A stretch of DNA of 64,000 nt from Pomacea canaliculata. Its lineage: Eukaryota > Mollusca > Gastropoda > Architaenioglossa > Ampullariidae. Position 1 is the first letter of the stretch, and each line of letters opens with the position of its first letter. A program made the position numbers and the translations under genes. The DNA is taken from assembly GCF_003073045.1 (NCBI RefSeq), contig NC_037597.1, positions 9,025,217 through 9,089,216 on the forward strand, in the 5' to 3' direction. The notes beneath the pieces are model-generated. The model ran no database searches and was not told where the DNA came from. It saw only the letters and a program-made list of their open reading frames with translations. This document shows positions 60,902 to 64,000 of this stretch, piece by piece.

Positions 60902-63297
60902 GATTTGAGTAAGTATATGAGCATGATGCTTGAACGATTTGAAATTGATAAATGTATAGTATTTCAATGTTGCCCTTGTATCCGATACAATCATTGGACA
61001 GCAGAACCAGTTGAACATTCTTTTTCAGTGCTCACAGTCTTTAAATCTTACTGTTAATCTTGATAAATCAAATGTCTTGATTTTTTGAAATGGTGGTTTT
61101 ATATGTGGTTAAGAAAAATGGTTATGTGGTAATTCTTTTTTTAAAATTGTGAATGTATACAAATACTTGAGTATAGTTTTCTCCACAAGTTGTATTTTTA
61201 CACATGCATTAGAAGATATTGCTGAAAAAGCAAAGAGGGGAGTTATATGTATTCTCAAACTGTTATGGTACATTGGTGATACTTCACCTAACCTGTTTTT
61301 CAAACTTTTTGATGCACAGGTCCAGTCAATACTTTTATATGGCTCTGAAATATGGGGTCTGTGTACCAGTAATGATAGCATGGAGAAGGTTCACACCTTC
61401 AAAAAGGTTATAAACTGAAACTGTTCCTACAAATCCTGAAGCAGAGACTGATAAACTGTCACCACCAACAGTGGCATAATGCTATTCAAAGCATTTCAAG
61501 ATATTTCCCATACAATACATTCAAGACTCCTATTATTTTAAGCAGCTATCTTGTCTGGTTGAAACACAGAGGCATAAAAGATACCTTCATAAAATTTAGA
61601 ATGGGTATAACTGTACTTAAATGCCATCAGCAGCGTTATTTTTTAACTCAATCAGAATGTTTGAACTGCCCCTTTTGCCCTGACATAGTTGAAACTGAAC
61701 AGCACTTTCTCCTTACATGCCCTAAATATATGGACCTTCGTAAACTTTTCATCTCTAAAAAATATTCCAAGCACCCTTCCCTTTTCCATTTCAGATAATA
61801 GATTGAAAACTGCACATCTTGCCTCTTTTGTTTATAATGCATTGGAAATAAGAAAAACTGTGACTTAGACCAAAGATATGTTACTGTTAGTTGGTTATAT
61901 GTTGTCTTGTGACTAAAATAATTTGATGAGTATATATTTGTACTTGCATATTTATACAACTGTATGATGTATGGTTAAATGACAATGCATATCTTTACTT
62001 GCACATGAGCATGTTGTGCTTACCTATAATTATATTACTATTGATATATATCTTTGATGGTTATGCACCCCCCTTGAAAAGGGCTGATGGCCTATTCAGT
62101 AAACTGATTCTGATTGAAAATCAAAAAATATTTAACTATTAAATGAATGATGGAGATGCATACTGCAGCATTCTGTTATTTTTCTTTGTGTGCATTCTGT
62201 GTCGAGAAACCATAATGCATTCTTTTGAGATAACCATGTGTGTCTGATCTGTGATCGACATATTATCTTGATTATTTTTCACCTGTAACCTTTCCCATCT
62301 TAAAATTACCCATTGGGACTAATAAAGTTGGTCCTTATCATTATGTTAAACAAATAATCAAATTTTATCAAACAAGGATATTGGTAGATATCTTAAAGCA
62401 TTTAAAAAGTTGTACTGACACTTTCGTGTTGTAAAATAATGTGAAAACAATTTGACAATTAAACAACTAGAGCTGAAATATTGCAGATTTGATAAAAATA
62501 ATTTGAAAATAAATGTTAAGACTATCACACAGAGGCTATTGCCAGTTTGAAAATATAGATATTAGCGGTTAACTCAAAGTGCTTACCAGGTTGTCTTGAC
62601 CCTTTTTTGTTTTTATAAAGGGTGTCAGAAAATTTAGCGCTTTCCAAAAACGCCATGTAGGCTCTGCCACATCAAGTGCAGACGCCCCGCTTTTACAGCG
62701 GCCGTTGTATGCACACAGCTGTTGCAGAAAAGACGTTCTTAGTGAACGCATTTTCTGCTTCACATCGTTTTCTGAAATTAGGCAAACATTAGACTTTAAT
62801 ATCCTAAATCTTATTAATACAAAAGCTAATCAACAAGATTATGAAAGCTGCTCATTTATCATGTAGAGTGTTTTGTGATGAAGCAACTCTATCATCGTGA
62901 GAAAAATTGTTTTCTTATGTTTCTATGGCGAAATTCTCAGTATTTCTGGTATGGCATATCATTACACTTATTTATTTCATATAAGCCATCACTAGCATCA
63001 GCAGCACACATCTTGATTCATGCATTCTTTAACAGTGTTTTAATCACTGAATCGCTAAACAGTACAAAATCATTCTTTAACAATGTTTTAATCACTAGAT
63101 CTAAACAGTACACAATCATCGAAGCAAAGATAAGAAAATTTGTTACCAGTTATCCCGTTGCCCATAGCACGGGCAATGTCTGTGAAGGCATTTTTGGCCT
63201 TATACCTGTTCGTGTAGTCTGGGTCTCCAGTGTCGAACAGACACGGATAATTTTCCCACATCGCAATCATCTTCAGGCAGTTCTCGTCCGACCACAT
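59461..63297 (-). CDS. Harbinger second gene: MADF/BESS DNA-binding protein
   Basis: Accessory protein of PIF/Harbinger elements. Such Myb/MADF-like partners are thought to help the transposase enter the nucleus and bind the ends. Three exons on minus, phases consistent: 63147-63297, 62587-62771 and 59461-59925, giving 266 residues. The ATG at 63297 starts MWSDENCLKMIAMWENYPCL. The MADF-type domain (about 1-110) shows CLFDTGDPDYTNRYKAKNAF, VKQKMRSLRTSFLQQL and TWRFWKALNFL. A Ser/Thr/Pro-rich linker with a basic CARKKRKVDK (possible nuclear signal) follows. The C-terminus (DDIRDQMQSDVFIMMHEIRK) resembles a BESS motif. The start was chosen because no in-frame ATG lies further 5' before the element end. 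No stop inside. Confidence 0.82.
60945..62115 (+). mobile_element. 5'-truncated non-LTR retrotransposon inserted in the Harbinger element
   Basis: Translated pieces follow the order of a LINE reverse transcriptase C-terminus: VALVSDTIIGQQNQLNILFQ, CSQSLNLTVNLDKSNVLIF, then (after a stop and shift) VYKYLSIVFSTSCIFTHALE, AQVQSILLYGSEIWGL, and a zinc-knuckle-like block CPFCPDIVETEQHFLLTCPK. The 3' end runs GGGCTGATGGCCTATTCAGT then CTGATTCTGATTG, a typical LINE tail. Several stops and shifts make it inactive. It lies 3' of the transposase stop and inside the second intron of the MADF gene. Confidence 0.75.
62160..62345 (+). repeat. Possible second LINE/SINE 3' tail
   Basis: CCATTGGGACTAATAAAGTT followed by GGTCCTTATCATTATG has the look of a non-LTR 3' terminus. 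The body is not recognised and the boundaries are uncertain. Confidence 0.35.
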
Positions 63298-63314
63298 GGC
63301 TATTGTTGATGTGA

Positions 63315-63365
63315 AAAGGGAGCCTACTGTGTTCAAGAGTGGAAAGGGAGCCTACTGTGTTCAAG
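63315..63365. repeat. 28-bp tandem duplication upstream of the MADF gene start
   Basis: AAAGGGAGCCTACTGTGTTC followed by AAG occurs twice, 28 bp apart, 18-70 bp upstream of the ATG at 63297 and inside the Harbinger element. Confidence 0.85.
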
Positions 63366-63519
63366 CATTCCGATTGGCTACAGCTCTACAAAGTAGGTCG
63401 TCCTTGCTGGAAAATAGAAACGCGTTCTATATCTTGCAATCCAGCGGCAAGGCCTCTCTGCGTGCCGTGTGCACAACTCGACAAGGCTTTGCGGGGGCTG
63501 CAAACCCCGCAAAGTGCCC

Positions 63520-63544
63520 AACATTGCAGCGTGGGAATAGGCCT
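63520..63544 (-). repeat. Right terminal inverted repeat of the Harbinger element
   Basis: 25 bp ending GGGAATAGGCCT, the exact reverse complement of the left end. Just inside lie two G/C-rich stretches with GCTTTGCGGG and CCCCGCAAAG that can pair as a hairpin. Confidence 0.9.
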
Positions 63545-64000
63545 TTAGGATTTAAATGAAACGCCTTGGCGAGCTACTATTCAGGGATTTAAAAAGATCT
63601 TATCGCGTGTGAATGTGTAAACTGTTAAGTGTTAGGTATACAGTAGCTGAAAAAAAAGATAAGACTGCGTGTGTATGCCTTTGTAGTGTAGGAGATGGAG
63701 GAGGAAAGAGAGTCAAGCATTTGGAATGAAATTCCCCTGTTTAAACAGACGTCTTCTCGCAGCTCGGGTAGTATTGTTTTAGAGAGGAATGTTGCATACC
63801 TTAATACCCGAGCATTGTCAAGTTTGTCAAGTGGTAGCGGCCTGTAACTCAAAGGAGGGCGTATGATGTGCCACGCTACTGTTGCTCAACAAGAAAAAAT
63901 ACAATCGGAAAAAGGCCTTTCTTTACTCCACACTTAATGTAGCGATTTCTGCTAGTATATATATACACACACACAAGTGTTAAGAAGCAGGAGTCGGAGA
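63545..64000 (+). other. Right edge of window, presumed MAPKBP1-like intron
   Basis: No exon or repeat recognised except a TA/CA microsatellite near 63955-63975. Confidence 0.4.

Larger units (their letters stand above)
57683..63544 (+). mobile_element. PIF/Harbinger DNA transposon, near-complete, two-gene
   Basis: A 5.86-kb element bounded by 25-bp perfect inverted repeats at 57683-57707 (begins AGGCCTATTCCCACGCTGCA) and 63520-63544. Flanking trinucleotides are TAA and TTA, close to the TWA duplication of this superfamily. It encodes an open DDE transposase (plus, 57831-60901) and an open MADF/BESS protein (minus, 59461-63297), the usual two-gene make-up. LINE fragments lie in the introns at about 58925-59260, 60945-62115 and 62160-62345. 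It sits in the MAPKBP1-like intron with the transposase in the host-gene direction. Confidence 0.88.

Noticed and set aside
1-64000. CRISPR arrays, operons, prokaryotic promoters, rRNA or intact tRNA genes
   Set aside because: None seen; simple repeats here are microsatellites, and the tRNA-like stretches are SINE heads without a full cloverleaf.

Overview
The window looks like ordinary animal nuclear DNA. It is AT-rich, has genes split by many GT-AG introns of about 0.1 to 5 kb, and carries scattered DNA-transposon, LINE and SINE remnants. The protein set (a kinesin-3 motor, HAAO, a TMEM229-type protein, EAPP, and a MAPKBP1/WDR62-type protein) is conserved across animals. Gene spacing and the tRNA-like SINEs suggest an invertebrate. 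A mollusc or other lophotrochozoan is my best guess, but nothing in the sequence proves the phylum. All gene models below were built by hand: splice sites were read directly, and reading phase was checked across every junction.

Layout. From about 1.2 to 30.7 kb on the minus strand is the 5' part of a kinesin-3 gene of the STARD9/KIF16B group. Twenty-two coding exons, plus a possible 21-nt cassette exon, give the full motor domain, the neck region and an FHA domain; the gene then runs off the left edge. HAAO (3-hydroxyanthranilate 3,4-dioxygenase, ten exons, complete) starts divergently at 34.4 kb. A pogo/Tigger-like element lies in the 3.7 kb between the two starts. HAAO converges on a single-coding-exon TMEM229B-like gene at 43.5-44.0 kb. 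After a broken LINE reverse transcriptase and a SINE comes a complete four-exon EAPP gene (47.7-49.5 kb, minus). It starts head-to-head, 839 bp from a MAPKBP1/WDR62-like gene on the plus strand. Only the first exons of that gene are inside the window, and one of them may be an alternative first exon.

The right-hand 10 kb appears to be one large MAPKBP1-like intron. It holds a non-autonomous hAT element and a nearly complete PIF/Harbinger DNA transposon of about 5.9 kb with 25-bp terminal inverted repeats. Both Harbinger genes are open: a DDE transposase on plus and a MADF/BESS DNA-binding protein on minus. Their exons interlock, each having an exon inside an intron of the other, and at least two LINE fragments have inserted into the introns.

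The interlocked Harbinger is the most unusual structure here. I see no operon, CRISPR array or prokaryotic feature, and no convincing wholly new system.
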